From contig JAEOSR010000109.1 in assembly GCA_016840285.1 (NCBI GenBank), positions 1 to 15,634 of the forward strand: a stretch of DNA of 15,634 nt. Reading direction: 5' to 3'. The notes beneath the pieces were generated by a model that was not told the origin of the DNA, searched no databases, and was given only the letters and a program-made list of their open reading frames with translations. Source of the DNA: Candidatus Hodarchaeota archaeon. GTDB taxonomy: Archaea > Asgardarchaeota > Heimdallarchaeia > Hodarchaeales > Hodarchaeaceae. Made by a program: the position numbers and the translations under genes. Of this stretch, positions 14,624 to 15,634 are shown piece after piece (positions within the stretch are counted from its first letter, which is position 1; each line of letters opens with the position of its first letter).

Positions 14624-15274
14624 GTGCCAGATGTTCGAAGAATAAGTATTGATCAAAAAATCCAAGAAGCGAACGACCTAATTGCTGATAGAATTCGAGA
14701 AAAACGGCAGGAATACAATATTCCAATGGTTGACATTATGGGGAGTGTCGGATCAGGAAAGACGTCAATTCTCGAATATTTTGCTCAAAAATTCCATTCT
14801 ACCTACAAATTGTTGGTAATTAATGGCGATTTAGCAACAGATATTGATGCCCAACGCATTGGTCGATTTGGAAGCACTTGTCTTCAGATCAATACAGGGA
14901 GGGGTTGCCATCTATTGGCTTTCCAGATTGAAAAAGCTTTTGAAGAGATCGATCTAGCTAATTACGATTTTATATTTGTAGAAAATGTAGGAAATTTGAT
15001 CTGTCCATCAGCAACAGATGTGGGAGCGGATAAGAAAATTGCGGTCACAAGTGTGACAGAAGGGCCATACGTATTTCAAAAACATCCGATAACGTTTAAA
15101 ATAAGTCAATTAGCAGTATTAAATAAGATTGATCTCGCTCCTGCGATGGAAATCGATGTTGATACAGTTATTACTCAAGCAAACGGCATCTACCCTCTTT
15201 TGGAAATTATCCCGACAAGCGCTAAAACAGGAGTAGGAATGGATATATTATCTCAGAGAATCGGTTTAGAATAG
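14624..15274 (+). CDS. hypB: HypB, GTPase for nickel insertion into hydrogenase
   Basis: A SIMIBI-class GTPase that works with HypA in nickel delivery to [NiFe]-hydrogenase. The 216 residues match archaeal HypB. The Walker A loop GSVGSGKTS is at 40-48, the GDLATDIDAQR switch region at 68-78, and INTGRGCHL at 89-97 holds the metal-binding Cys95-His96. ENVGNLICPSATDVG (120-134) has Cys127, and the guanine-specificity motif NKID is at 167-170. There is no N-terminal CXXCGC nickel motif and no histidine-rich stretch, so it would not store nickel. The start is GTG, supported by the GAGG upstream. It converges with ftsZ. Confidence 0.95.
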   Translation: MPDVRRISIDQKIQEANDLIADRIREKRQEYNIPMVDIMGSVGSGKTSILEYFAQKFHSTYKLLVINGDLATDIDAQRIGRFGSTCLQINTGRGCHLLAFQIEKAFEEIDLANYDFIFVENVGNLICPSATDVGADKKIAVTSVTEGPYVFQKHPITFKISQLAVLNKIDLAPAMEIDVDTVITQANGIYPLLEIIPTSAKTGVGMDILSQRIGLE

Positions 15275-15300
15275 GTACAATTCTTTTGTCCGAATGTATT

Positions 15301-15325
15301 AAGGAGAAGGAAGGGAAGGAGAGAG
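15301..15325 (+). terminator. Homopurine tract between convergent hypB and ftsZ
   Basis: 25 consecutive purines follow the hypB stop. Read from the ftsZ side this is a C/T-rich tract just after the ftsZ stop, which could serve as a pyrimidine-rich archaeal terminator for ftsZ. No hairpin is evident. Confidence 0.3.
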
Positions 15326-15335
15326 TAAAAGGTGA

Positions 15336-15634
15336 TCAGAAGAGACCTAAGAACTTCTTTCTATTTTTCTTTGGTTCAATTGATGTGCTATGTTCATCTT
15401 CGATTGTGAATCGTGCTGAGGGAAATCCTCTTTTCGTTTCTTCCATTTTCTGAGACGATATTACGGAGAAAGGAGAATCAAGATCAGATAACAATGACTC
15501 TAAATCACTTTTAGAATAATATAGTCCATCACTTTCCGTTAAAGGGGAGTGAACATCACTTAAAACGACAATTACACGTATTTTACTACCCAAATCGGGA
15601 TCTATGGTTGCACCCCAGATGATTTCTGCTGAAT
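15336..15634 (-). CDS. ftsZ: Cell-division protein FtsZ, C-terminal part (cut by window edge)
   Basis: FtsZ is the tubulin-like GTPase that polymerises into the cytokinetic ring. Only the last 98 codons lie in the window. Reading in from the edge gives SAEIIWGATIDPDLGSKIRV, the nearly invariant FtsZ segment of the C-terminal beta-sheet domain, then VIVVLSDVHSP. After the globular domain comes an acidic/serine-rich linker of roughly 55 residues and a short tail, KKNRKKFLGLF, basic then hydrophobic, like the terminal peptide by which FtsZ binds membrane anchors. The GTP-binding half is outside the window. An internal TTG at 15593 is not the real start. Confidence 0.93.
   Translation of the reverse strand, partial: SAEIIWGATIDPDLGSKIRVIVVLSDVHSPLTESDGLYYSKSDLESLLSDLDSPFSVISSQKMEETKRGFPSARFTIEDEHSTSIEPKKNRKKFLGLF

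Noticed and set aside
1..15634. tRNA genes, CRISPR arrays, prophage or defence cluster
   Set aside because: No T-loop signatures, no regularly spaced repeats and no phage or nuclease genes beyond the dead tnpB were seen in the gaps.

Overview
The window is a piece of an archaeal chromosome. It holds an archaeal-type DnaG, a ribosomal protein L10e (uL16), Pelota, a Pth2-type peptidyl-tRNA hydrolase, an archaeal phosphopantetheine adenylyltransferase, an HMf-like histone, and the C-terminal end of FtsZ. By eye the DNA is AT-rich. This set, together with a histone deacetylase-family protein, a MoaD/ubiquitin-like protein and HypA/HypB, would suit an AT-rich mesophilic lineage such as an Asgard (Heimdall-like) archaeon. 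That placement is inference; nothing here proves it.

Layout. 1-2000, plus strand: the tail of an unidentified gene overlaps (ATGA) a beta-grasp MoaD/ThiS-like protein, followed by ornithine carbamoyltransferase and a zinc-finger NusA-like protein. 1975-4050, minus strand: a six-helix membrane protein of unknown function and an M50 (site-2 protease) membrane metalloprotease. 4228-5595: a dead IS605-family element. It has near-identical 16-base ends in inverted orientation and one full-length tnpB frame carrying four in-frame stop codons and no frameshift. 5760-8600, minus strand: coaD, a 498-base gap with a GC-rich potentially structured stretch, dnaG and a histone. 8865-11242, plus strand: L10e, pth2 and pelota, a translation and ribosome-rescue group. 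11303-12436, minus strand: a histone deacetylase-family amidohydrolase. 12671-15274: a protein of unknown function, hypA (minus), a membrane-protein gene broken by one frameshift, and hypB (plus). The right edge holds the end of ftsZ (minus).

How the genes relate. Most are housekeeping genes. HypA and HypB together supply nickel for [NiFe]-hydrogenase maturation, so the organism probably has such a hydrogenase elsewhere. The histone and the deacetylase-like enzyme could form a chromatin pair, but nothing in the sequence links them.

The most interesting structure is at the hyp locus. The region just upstream of hypA recurs about 979 bases away, just upstream of hypB, in the same orientation (43 of 51 bases identical in the core). 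Each copy keeps the start signal of its own gene and has lost the other's. This suggests that a once-shared divergent hypA/hypB promoter was duplicated and a membrane-protein gene now lies between the copies. At five genes a Shine-Dalgarno-like GAGG or GGAG sits exactly eight bases before the start codon, and this fixes several GTG/TTG starts.
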